Positions 8,393 to 14,410 of a DNA stretch of 14,508 nucleotides are shown here, in pieces. Each line of letters starts with the position of its first letter. Positions within the stretch are counted from its first letter, which is position 1. The notes under the pieces are model-generated. The model searched no databases. It worked only from the letters and a program-made list of their open reading frames with translations, and was not told where the DNA came from. The translations under genes and the position numbers were made by a program. The DNA comes from DASPXK01 sp035637315 (GTDB taxonomy: Bacteria > Chloroflexota > UBA6077 > JACCZL01): positions 1-14,508 of the forward strand of contig DASPXK010000438.1 of NCBI GenBank assembly GCA_035637315.1. The letters are read 5' to 3'.

Positions 8393-8590
8393 GTGCTGGA
8401 GGTGCGCCTGGACGCCCAGCCGCCCTACCTCTTGATCGCCAATCGCGATGGGCTGGTGGTCGTGCGGCTCCTGTCTGGGGCGGGCTGCCCGGCGATCCAG
8501 GCGGGCGACTACGTCCAGGTCGATGGGGTCAAGCAGGACGAAGGGCTGTTCGACGCCGAGAACGTGACCGTGGACCGGCGCGGCCGCTAG
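8393..8590 (+). CDS. Small, possibly OB-fold protein of unknown function
   Basis: This is a 65-residue reading frame beginning GTG CTG GAG. The predicted strands EVRLDAQPPYLLIANRDGLV, VVRLLSGAGC and AGDYVQVDGVKQ, with Gly-rich turns, look like a small beta barrel of OB type, as in nucleic-acid-binding or translation-associated proteins. The function is not recognised. GAGGG at 8384-8388 could serve as ribosome site. Coding character seems to continue upstream of GTG 8393 in the same frame (GLDDYRTEGN) back to the TAG stop (8336-8338) of the preceding hydrolase, with no ATG, GTG or TTG between. The real N-terminus is therefore uncertain: GTG 8393, a non-standard start, or read-through from the hydrolase. 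Confidence 0.6.
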   Translation: MLEVRLDAQPPYLLIANRDGLVVVRLLSGAGCPAIQAGDYVQVDGVKQDEGLFDAENVTVDRRGR

Positions 8591-8627
8591 CCCCGATGCC
8601 AGCCGGCCCGGCCCCCGGAGTGGGCCA

Positions 8628-8636
8628 TGCTATCCT
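8628..8636 (+). promoter_or_regulatory. Predicted extended -10 promoter of the PHP gene
   Basis: TGC followed by TATCCT (8631-8636), with transcription expected near 8643, about 27 bases before the start codon at 8670. AGAGGGG (8657-8663) supplies the Shine-Dalgarno six bases from the start. No -35 was identified. Confidence 0.45.
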
Positions 8637-8669
8637 TATCCCTACTCGCGAGTACCAGAGGGGCGCGCG

Positions 8670-9428
8670 TTGGGCCAGGCCATCCTGCACATCCACACCA
8701 CGTACAGCGATGGATTGGCGACCGTGGACGAGATCCTCGACGAGGTCGAGCGGAACAGCGAGGTCGACGTCGTCGGCTTCACCGATCACGATGACGTCCG
8801 TGCTTACCGCCGAGCGCTGCGCTGGAAGGCGGCCCACCCGAACAGCCGCGTCCAGCCACTGTGGGGGGTCGAGCTGACCGTCTGGGGCTTCAAGCATCTG
8901 CTGATCTACCAGTTCAAGCCTCCTTTCCCGAGAACGTCGTTTCCCAAATTCCTGCCGTTAGACAAGGCGGTCCGCGCCGCCAAGGCGGCCGGCGGGGTGG
9001 TCATCGTCCCGCACGTCGACGTCTTCTGGATCGGCATGGGACGCCACCGCCTGGCAAGGGTGGCCCGCAAGCACGGCATCGATGGGATCGAGCTGCTCAC
9101 GCCATTCCAGGGCTCGGAGCGCTCAGTGGGCAACCTCACGAAGATGAACGACCAGCATGGCCTGCTGGCGGTGGGCGGCAGCGATGCCCACCATATCGAG
9201 GACCTGTACCGCGTAATCGTGGAGTTTCCGGGTCGGACGACTGAGGACCTCGGCCGCGCCTTCGGCCAGCAGACCGTTCGCCCGCGCTGGGGCCCGAGCG
9301 CCCGGCCGGTCCCGCTGGGCCGCCGCCTCCGCCAGCAGACTCGGGCGCTCGTGCAGCATCCGTACGAGCAGCTCCAGACCTGGGCGAGACGATGTGCTGA
9401 ACGTTCAACGTTCAACGTTCAACGTTGA
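8670..9428 (+). CDS. PHP-domain metal-dependent phosphoesterase
   Basis: This is a predicted metal-dependent phosphoesterase of the PHP superfamily (relatives: histidinol phosphatase, the DNA polymerase III exonuclease domain, nucleotide-phosphate hydrolases). The 252 residues hold all PHP motifs: H7-x-H9 with TTYSDG (I), FTDHDD with Asp39-His40 (II), GVELTV with Glu68, VPHVDVF with His115 (III) and GSDAHH with Asp172/His174 (IV). Motif spacing fits the YciV/TrpH-like small enzymes; the substrate is unknown. The start is TTG 8670, chosen because homology begins at once (AILHIHTTYSDG) and AGAGGGG is correctly spaced. After about residue 205 the chain is basic (RPVPLGRRLRQQTRAL) and may be poorly ordered. 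The last nine residues (ERSTFNVQR) and the TGA stop are encoded by a heptamer repeat. Confidence 0.9.
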   Translation: MGQAILHIHTTYSDGLATVDEILDEVERNSEVDVVGFTDHDDVRAYRRALRWKAAHPNSRVQPLWGVELTVWGFKHLLIYQFKPPFPRTSFPKFLPLDKAVRAAKAAGGVVIVPHVDVFWIGMGRHRLARVARKHGIDGIELLTPFQGSERSVGNLTKMNDQHGLLAVGGSDAHHIEDLYRVIVEFPGRTTEDLGRAFGQQTVRPRWGPSARPVPLGRRLRQQTRALVQHPYEQLQTWARRCAERSTFNVQR

Positions 9429-9512
9429 CACACAGCGTCGCACGTCGAGGGTCAAACCGGCCAACCTTGGCGCGCTGGCCGAACGTTGAACGTTGAGCGC
9501 GGAACGTTGAAC
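9401..9512. repeat. Inverted CGTTCAA/TTGAACG heptamer arrays between convergent genes
   Basis: CGTTCAA three times (9402, 9409, 9416) then CGTTGAC (9423) form the left array. AACGTTGAACGTTGAG (9482-9497) and GGAACGTTGAACGCG (9501-9515) form the right, inverted one. About 50 bases separate them. The left array contains the PHP stop (9426-9428); the right array ends a few bases from the uvrC stop (9518-9520). The pair could form a long stem at the ends of both convergent transcripts; no T-run is seen. Confidence 0.85.
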
Positions 9513-9517
9513 GCGTC

Positions 9518-11428
9518 TTAGCCCAGCGCCCGCTTGATCGCCTCGGCGGCCGGGCGGCTTACGCCGGGCACCGCCACCAGCTCCTCGATGGATGCCTCGG
9601 CGAGCGCCTTGAGTGAGCCAAACTTGCGCAGCAATGCGCGCCTGCGGGTCGGGCCGACGCCGGGCACCTCCTCCAGCTGTGAGCGTAGGCCGCTCTTGGT
9701 GCGCAGCCTGCGGTGGTAGGTGATGGCAAAGCGGTGGGCCTCGTCGCGTATTCGCTGCACCAGGTAGAGCGCTTGAGAGGTACGCGGCAGCAAGACGGGC
9801 TCCGCGCGATCTTTGAGGAAGATCTCCTCGTGCTGCTTGGCCAGCCCGACGATCGGGATCTCAGACAGCTCCAGCTCGTCCATGACCTCGACCCCTGCCG
9901 AAAGCTGGCCCTTGCCGCCGTCGATGATGACCAGGTCGGGGATGGCAGCCCACGCAACGTCCTCAGCCTGCTCGCCGTCCTCGGGAGCCTTCGACCGCGT
10001 ACCCCCCCTCTCCCACGCTTGGGAGAGGAGGGCAGGGGGGTGAGGGCCGAGCGCGCGCTTGAACCGTCGTCCTAGCACCTCCTGCATGCTGGCGAAGTCG
10101 TTGGCGCCCTCGACTGTCTTGATCTTGAAGCGCTTGTAGTCCGACCGCTTCGGCTTGCCGTCCTCGAAGACCACCATGCTGGCAACGGAGCTGGTGCCCT
10201 GGATGTTGGAGATGTCGTAGCACTCGATCCGGCGCGGCAGATTGGGCAGGCCCAGCTCTTCCTGGAGCTCCAGCGCCGCCTCGCTCGTCCGAGCCGAGTC
10301 GGCCAGCCACTCGGCCTTCTGCAGCTCCAACGTCTCACGCGCGTTCGCCGCCGCTAGATCCACCATCCGCCGCCTCTCGCCCCGCTTCGGCACGATCAGC
10401 TCCACTCGCTGGCCTTTGACCTGCCTGATCCACTCCCGAATGCTCTCCGCCTCGTCCACATCGTCGGGCAGGACCAGCTCTTGCGGCAGCTCAGACGCCT
10501 GGCTGTAGAACTGCTTGACGAAGCTCGTCAGCACGGCGCGGTCGGTCTCGCCCTCGGCGTCCTGCATCAAGAACGGGTCGCGCCGAGCGAGACGACCGCC
10601 GCGGATGAAGAAGACCTGAAGGCAGGCGTGGCCACCCTCGCGGGCCAGGCCGATGATATCCTGGTTGACCAGCGTGCTGTACGCGACGCGCTCCCCTTCG
10701 ATCACCTTCTGCGCGGCCCGAAGTCGGTCTCTCAGGTCGGCCGCCCGCTCGAACTGCAGGTTCTCGGCCGCCGCCTGCATCTCGCGCTTGAGGTCCTGGA
10801 GGACCGTCCGGTTCTTGCCATCCAGAAAGCGGATCATGTCGTCGACGATCGCGCGATAGCCGGCATTGTCGATGGCGCCGATGCAGGGCGCCGGGCAGCG
10901 TCTGATGTGGTAATAGAGGCAAGCCCGCGGGTCGGTGCCGGTGATCGTGCGATTGCAGAGGATATGCGGAAAGAGGCGGCTCAGAGTATCTAGGGTCTGG
11001 CGGACCGACGTGGCGTGGGGGAAGGGGCCGAAATAGCGGGCCCCGTCACGCTCCATACGGCGGCTGACGCGCGCCACCGGCCATGGGTTCTGGACGTCGA
11101 TTCGAATGTACGGGTAATGCTTGTCGTCGCGCAGCTTGGTGTTGTACTTCGGTTGCTCCTTGCGGACGAGGTCGTTCTCCCAGATCAGGGCCTGGATCGG
11201 CGATTCGGTCAGGATGTACTCGACCGTGTGGGCCTGAGCCACGACCCGGTGGATCTTGGGACTCACCGGCTCGCCGGCCTGGAAGTACGAGCGGACCCGG
11301 TCGCGAAGCGACTCGGCCTTACCGACGTACAGAAGCTTGCCGCGAGCGTCCTTGAACAGGTAGACGCCGGCCCGGTCCGGCAAGTTCTTGAGCGATTCGG
11401 CAAGCGGGCTGTCAGCCATACGAGCCAT
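9518..11428 (-). CDS. uvrC: Excinuclease ABC subunit C, with in-frame repeat insertion
   Basis: This is the nuclease of bacterial nucleotide-excision repair, cutting both sides of a lesion marked by UvrA-UvrB. The 636 residues contain, in order: the GIY-YIG domain (GVYLFKD 21-27, LLYVGKAESLRDRVRSYF 32-49); four Cys at 158, 170, 178 and 182, with the spacing of the UvrC Fe-S cluster; the UVR helix hairpin (NLQFERAADLRDRLRAAQKV, 223-242); the RNase H-like nuclease with Asp405 (CYDISNIQG), Asp503 (IIDGGKGQLSAG) and His565 (RDEAHRFAIT); and a tandem HhH (EEVPGVGPTRRRALL, AVPGVSRPAAEAI). Residues about 461-480 (GPHPPALLSQAWERGGTRSK) are foreign to the family and are encoded by a palindromic DNA repeat inserted in frame before Asp503. 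ATG 11428 lies inside a heptamer array; ATG 11419, three codons on, is an equally good start. Confidence 0.97.
   Translation of the reverse strand: MARMADSPLAESLKNLPDRAGVYLFKDARGKLLYVGKAESLRDRVRSYFQAGEPVSPKIHRVVAQAHTVEYILTESPIQALIWENDLVRKEQPKYNTKLRDDKHYPYIRIDVQNPWPVARVSRRMERDGARYFGPFPHATSVRQTLDTLSRLFPHILCNRTITGTDPRACLYYHIRRCPAPCIGAIDNAGYRAIVDDMIRFLDGKNRTVLQDLKREMQAAAENLQFERAADLRDRLRAAQKVIEGERVAYSTLVNQDIIGLAREGGHACLQVFFIRGGRLARRDPFLMQDAEGETDRAVLTSFVKQFYSQASELPQELVLPDDVDEAESIREWIRQVKGQRVELIVPKRGERRRMVDLAAANARETLELQKAEWLADSARTSEAALELQEELGLPNLPRRIECYDISNIQGTSSVASMVVFEDGKPKRSDYKRFKIKTVEGANDFASMQEVLGRRFKRALGPHPPALLSQAWERGGTRSKAPEDGEQAEDVAWAAIPDLVIIDGGKGQLSAGVEVMDELELSEIPIVGLAKQHEEIFLKDRAEPVLLPRTSQALYLVQRIRDEAHRFAITYHRRLRTKSGLRSQLEEVPGVGPTRRRALLRKFGSLKALAEASIEELVAVPGVSRPAAEAIKRALG
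10002..10045. repeat. C/G palindromic repeat inside uvrC (copy 3)
   Basis: CCTCTCCCA (10007-10015), loop CGCT, TGGGAGAGG (10020-10028) is a perfect 9-bp stem, flanked by CCCCCC on one side and GGGCAGGGGGGTGAGGG on the other. It resembles the intergenic copies near 13076 and 14316 but sits in the uvrC coding region. It is translated in frame as roughly GPHPPALLSQAWERGG and adds no stop. Confidence 0.8.
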
Positions 11429-11485
11429 CAGCTATCAGCCATCAGCAGTCAGCATGCGAGCAATCCGCCGTCAGCTATCAGTGAT
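11426..11485. repeat. ATCAGC heptamer array at the uvrC start
   Basis: CATCAGC (11426), TATCAGC (11433), CATCAGC (11440), AGTCAGC (11447), then a weaker continuation with GTCAGCT, ATCAGTG (about 11470-11483). On the minus strand the first unit contains the upstream ATG of uvrC (11428-11426). Confidence 0.8.
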
Positions 11486-11489
11486 CCAA

Positions 11490-11499
11490 CATAATTGTA
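11490..11499. promoter_or_regulatory. Overlapping divergent -10-like hexamers for murE and uvrC
   Basis: CATAAT (11490-11495, plus, 5/6 to consensus) faces murE, and TACAAT (11499-11494, minus, 5/6) faces uvrC. This is the only AT-rich patch between the two divergent genes and lies between two inverted heptamer arrays. Neither has a good -35, so the assignment is tentative. Both leaders would include a heptamer array. Confidence 0.35.
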
Positions 11500-11524
11500 C
11501 GCTCGATGCAAGACTCCCGCTCCC

Positions 11525-11559
11525 AGCTGACTGCTGATTGCTGATGGCTGGCAGCTGAC
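11525..11559. repeat. TGCTGAT heptamer array in the murE leader
   Basis: AGCTGAC (11525), TGCTGAT (11532), TGCTGAT (11539), GGCTGGC (11546), AGCTGAC (11553). It is the inverted counterpart of the ATCAGC array at 11426-11485, so the two flank the putative divergent promoters as arms of an inverted repeat. It ends nine bases before the murE ATG and leaves no room for a normal Shine-Dalgarno. Confidence 0.82.
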
Positions 11560-11568
11560 CGCTTCGTC

Positions 11569-13071
11569 ATGCGACTAGCCGACCTCCTACGGGAAATGCC
11601 CGGCGCGACCCTGCTCCAGGGTGATCCCGCCCTCGATGTCACGGGCGTGAGCCACGATTCGCGCACGGTGCGTCCGGGCGAGCTTTTCGTGGCGGTGCCC
11701 GGGCTTCGCCATAACGGGCGGCGTTTCCTGCCCGAGGCGTTCCGGCGCGGCGCCGTCGGGGCGGTCACAGAAGCTCCCGCCGAAGCGGACGCCGGCCGCG
11801 CCACTGTTCTGGTCCCCTCGGCCCGCGCCGCGCTGGCGGAACTGGCGGCCGTGCTGTGCGGTCACCCATCGCGCCACCTGCGGCTGGTCGGGATCACTGG
11901 CACTGATGGCAAGACCACAACGGCTCAGATGCTCGGCGCCATCCTGGAGCGCAGCGGCCTGCGAATTGGCTGGCTGACGACCGTGGATCTGAAGGTTGGC
12001 GCCCTGAGACGGCCGAACGACCTGCGCCACACCACTCCCGAGGCCGACCGGGTCCAGGGCTTGCTGGCCGAGATGGTCGATGCCGGCGTCGACTGCGTCG
12101 TGCTCGAGGTAAGCTCGCACGCCCTCGCGCTCGAGCGGGTTCGTCGCTGCGAGTTCGACGCCGCGGTCTTCACCAACCTCAGCCCAGAGCACCTCAATTT
12201 CCACGGCACGTTGGACGCCTACCTGGCGGCTAAGGCGCGTCTCTTCGAGATGCTTGGCGAGCCGTCGGCCAAGCGATGGCCACGCTTCGGGGTGGTCAAC
12301 GCGGACGACCCGGCCGCGCCGAGGATCGTTGAGCGCTGCCCCGCAGGGGTGGTCAGGTTTGGGCTCGACTCGCAGGCCGACGTCACGGCACGCGACGTGC
12401 GGCTCGATGGCCGCGGCTCGTCGTTCAAGTTGATGACTCCCAGCGGCGAGGCGGCTGTGGCCACCTCGCTGCTCGGCCGCTTCAACGTGGCCAATTGGCT
12501 GGCGGCAGCCGCCACCGCAGTGGAGATGGGCGCCACGCCCGCCCAGGTCGCCCAGGCGGCCGCCGAGCTCGGGCCGGTCGACGGCCGGATGGAGCGCCTC
12601 GAGCGTGGCCAACCGTTTCTGGTGGTGGTCGACTTCTCGCACACCCCGCAGGCGCTCGAGAATGCCCTGAGAACGCTCCGTCCCCACACTCCAGGCCGGC
12701 TGATGGTCGTCTTTGGCCACGCCGGGGAGCGCGACCCGGCCAATCGTCCGGCCATGGGAGCGGTCGCGGCGGAGCTGGCTGACTTCTTCGTGCTCAGCTC
12801 GGATGATCCGCTCCACGAGGACCCCCGCCAGATCGCCGCGCAGATCGCGGCAGGAGCGGAGGCGCGTAACAGGCGGCAGGGCCAGGACTACCTGATCGAG
12901 GTCGATCGGGCGGCCGCGATCCGAACGCTCCTAAGAAGGGCCCGGAGGGGCGATACTGTCCTTCTGGCCGGCAAAGGACACGAGCAGCGGATGCTGGTAG
13001 GCGACGATCGCCTGCCCTGGAACGACCGTCAGGAGGGCGAGCAAGCGCTGGCGGAGCTCGGATACCCGTAA
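11569..13071 (+). CDS. murE: UDP-MurNAc-peptide ligase MurE (third amino acid), not DAP-type motif
   Basis: This is a cytosolic Mur ligase that adds residue 3 to UDP-MurNAc-L-Ala-D-Glu in peptidoglycan synthesis. The 500 residues show the three-domain plan: an N-terminal UDP-binding domain (VTGVSHDSRTVRPGELFVAV, 24-43), a central ATPase (GITGTDGKTTT 108-118; EVSSHAL 180-186; TNLSPEHLNFHGTLDAYLAAK ending at carbamylated Lys222) and a C-terminal domain (VVDFSHTPQALENAL, FGHAGERDPANRPAMG). The residue-3 selector, DNPR in diaminopimelate enzymes, reads DDPLHEDP (412-419) with Leu for Arg. A diamino acid other than DAP, such as ornithine or lysine, is therefore more likely; ornithine is known in Chloroflexus cell walls. 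It is isolated from any dcw cluster. ATG 11569 lacks a Shine-Dalgarno because a heptamer array lies just upstream. Confidence 0.93.
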   Translation: MRLADLLREMPGATLLQGDPALDVTGVSHDSRTVRPGELFVAVPGLRHNGRRFLPEAFRRGAVGAVTEAPAEADAGRATVLVPSARAALAELAAVLCGHPSRHLRLVGITGTDGKTTTAQMLGAILERSGLRIGWLTTVDLKVGALRRPNDLRHTTPEADRVQGLLAEMVDAGVDCVVLEVSSHALALERVRRCEFDAAVFTNLSPEHLNFHGTLDAYLAAKARLFEMLGEPSAKRWPRFGVVNADDPAAPRIVERCPAGVVRFGLDSQADVTARDVRLDGRGSSFKLMTPSGEAAVATSLLGRFNVANWLAAAATAVEMGATPAQVAQAAAELGPVDGRMERLERGQPFLVVVDFSHTPQALENALRTLRPHTPGRLMVVFGHAGERDPANRPAMGAVAAELADFFVLSSDDPLHEDPRQIAAQIAAGAEARNRRQGQDYLIEVDRAAAIRTLLRRARRGDTVLLAGKGHEQRMLVGDDRLPWNDRQEGEQALAELGYP

Positions 13072-13075
13072 CCGG

Positions 13076-13162
13076 ACCCCTCCCTGCCCCTCACCGAGAC
13101 GGAGAGCGGGACGACCCCCTCTCCGTCTCGGCCCGTCTCGGGGAGGGGGCAGGGCGAGGGGT
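13076..13162. repeat. 87-bp C/G palindromic element (copy 4)
   Basis: Outer arms ACCCCTCCCTGCCCCTC (13076-13092) and GAGGGGGCAGGGCGAGGGGT (13143-13162) are near-complementary. Inside them CCGAGACGGAGAG (13094-13106) and CTCTCCGTCTCGG (13119-13131) form a perfect 13-bp stem with a 12-base loop. It starts 5 bp after the murE stop and ends just before the next gene's promoter. It has the look of a MITE or REP element. Confidence 0.8.
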
Positions 13163-13174
13163 TGACACCTGCTG

Positions 13175-13183
13175 TGTTACACT
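13175..13183 (+). promoter_or_regulatory. Predicted extended -10 promoter of the J-like gene
   Basis: TGT followed by TACACT (13178-13183), giving a start near 13190 and a leader of about 38 bases. A perfect TTGACA lies at 13162-13167 but is only 10 bases from the hexamer, too close to act as its -35. Confidence 0.45.
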
Positions 13184-13227
13184 CGAAAGGCGCCCTTCTG
13201 GTGGGGGAACGGGAAGGGGACGGGGTG

Positions 13228-14307
13228 GTGGGTGTGTTCTTCCTCCGCAAGCCGAAGCGAAGGCCCGCTGAGTCAACCGCCCTGCTGCCGGAGGCGGACT
13301 TCCAGGCCGAGCAGGGGCGTGGGTACCCTCCGCTCGCCGTCGCGCCCCGCATCGAGTACCTGCCGGACGGTCTGCCCGGCGAGCCCGATCTGTACGCGAT
13401 TCTAGGCGTGGATCCGCTCTCCTCCGACGAGGTGATTCGGTACGCCTACCGCCGGAGAGCGGCGCGGCTGCACGAGCGGCGCTGGCGGCCCGCCCAGGCG
13501 GTCCGACAACTGGCCGAGCTAAACGCCGCGTATGAGATCCTCGGGAAGCCCGATCGTCGGGCCGACTACGATACTCGGCGCGTCCGCCGAGCCGCGCTGG
13601 AACAGGCGCTGGACGGCGGCGAGTCGGCCGATGACCTGCTAGCCTACGGCCGCGTTCTGCCCTCCGGCCAGCGGCGCGAGGGTCCGCGTCTGCGGATCGG
13701 CGCGGCCGGGGGACTCGTCGAGGTCGTGGTGATCTTGATGGTGATCGGGCTGGCGCTCTACGCGGCGCTGAGCGTGCTATCGGCAGGCTCGTTGATCGAC
13801 CTTTCCAAAGTGGTCGAGCTGAGTGAGAACTTCGGGCTCACGTCCAGACGGCGGGTGGCCACCACGCCGTCGGCTACCGCCGCGCCGGTCCTTACGGCGG
13901 TCCCGAGTCAGAACGCGCCGAGCGCCACACTCGTCCCGACCCCGGCCGCCGCCTCGGGACCATCGGCCGCAGCGGCCCCCAAGCCCTCCGCCACCGGCTT
14001 CGCCGGCAGCCTCGCCCAGGTCAGCAATCCGGCGCCGCCACGCCGTTCGGAGGTCTCCGTTATCGTCCAGGTCCTGCGCGATGGGCTGCCGGTGCCCGGA
14101 GCCCAGGTGTTCGCGGTTGTCCACTTCAAGACGCTCGACGAGCGCTGGCCGGCCGGCGCCGGCACTCAGAGCACCGACGCGAACGGAAGCGCGACGATCT
14201 CGTTCAACATAGGCGACGCGACGCCAGGCTTCGCGGTGAACGTTGACCTTATTGCGCTGGTCGAGGGCGAACAGCTCCAGCTCCAGACGTCGTTCACGCC
14301 AAGATGA
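13228..14307 (+). CDS. Membrane protein: degenerate J domain, one TM helix, Pro/Ser stalk, Ig/transthyretin-like outer domain
   Basis: The family is not recognised as a whole. The 359 residues (from GTG 13228) show: a basic start (FFLRKPKRRP); a J-domain-like fold at about 51-118 (DLYAILGVDPLSSDEVIRYAYRRRAARLHER, then LAELNAAYEILGKPDRRADYD); one hydrophobic helix at about 163-185 (LVEVVVILMVIGLALYAALS) after a basic flank, so the J part should be cytosolic; an Ala/Pro/Ser/Thr-rich stalk at about 200-262; and a beta-rich domain at 264-359 (VQVLRDGLPVPGAQVFAVV, TDANGSATISF), resembling Ig-like, transthyretin or carboxypeptidase-regulatory folds. The J-domain HPD motif, needed to stimulate DnaK, is HER here (82-84), so co-chaperone activity is doubtful. 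GAAGGGG at 13212-13218 supports GTG 13225 or 13228 as start; GTG 13234 is also possible. It stands alone after murE. Confidence 0.75.
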   Translation: MGVFFLRKPKRRPAESTALLPEADFQAEQGRGYPPLAVAPRIEYLPDGLPGEPDLYAILGVDPLSSDEVIRYAYRRRAARLHERRWRPAQAVRQLAELNAAYEILGKPDRRADYDTRRVRRAALEQALDGGESADDLLAYGRVLPSGQRREGPRLRIGAAGGLVEVVVILMVIGLALYAALSVLSAGSLIDLSKVVELSENFGLTSRRRVATTPSATAAPVLTAVPSQNAPSATLVPTPAAASGPSAAAAPKPSATGFAGSLAQVSNPAPPRRSEVSVIVQVLRDGLPVPGAQVFAVVHFKTLDERWPAGAGTQSTDANGSATISFNIGDATPGFAVNVDLIALVEGEQLQLQTSFTPR

Positions 14308-14315
14308 GCGGTTCG

Positions 14316-14399
14316 AACCCCTCTCCCTGGCCCTCCCCGGCACGGAGAGGGGAGGCGATCCCGCTCTCCGGGTCGAGGAGTGGGGCAGGGGGAGGGGTT
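14316..14399. repeat. 84-bp C/G palindromic element (copy 5)
   Basis: AACCCCTCTCCCTGGCCC (14316-14333) and GGGGCAGGGGGAGGGGTT (14382-14399) are terminal inverted repeats, complementary at about 16 of 18 positions. Inner C/G stretches (CTCCCCGGCACGGAGAGGGG) can also pair. Size and ends match the element at 13076-13162. It fills the gap between the J-like gene and thrB. Confidence 0.75.
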
Positions 14400-14410
14400 A
14401 ACGGGACGTC

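Noticed and set aside
8179..8877. Open frame spanning the end of the hydrolase, the small gene and the PHP start
   Set aside because: Arg/Pro/Gly-rich, overlaps three better-supported reading frames and shows no family signal.
9401..9512. CRISPR array
   Set aside because: Units are 7 bases with no spacers, and no cas genes are present.
11587..12816. Long open frame on the minus strand (409 codons)
   Set aside because: Antisense to murE, whose motifs are complete; the composition is that of a shadow frame.
13162..13167. Perfect TTGACA as a -35 element
   Set aside because: Only 10 bases from TACACT and no hexamer at 16-18 bases; likely chance at the repeat edge.
13162..13227. TTG 13162 as the start of the J-like gene
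   Set aside because: It lies at the edge of the palindromic element and upstream of the predicted promoter hexamer; the good Shine-Dalgarno (13212-13218) points to GTG 13225/13228.
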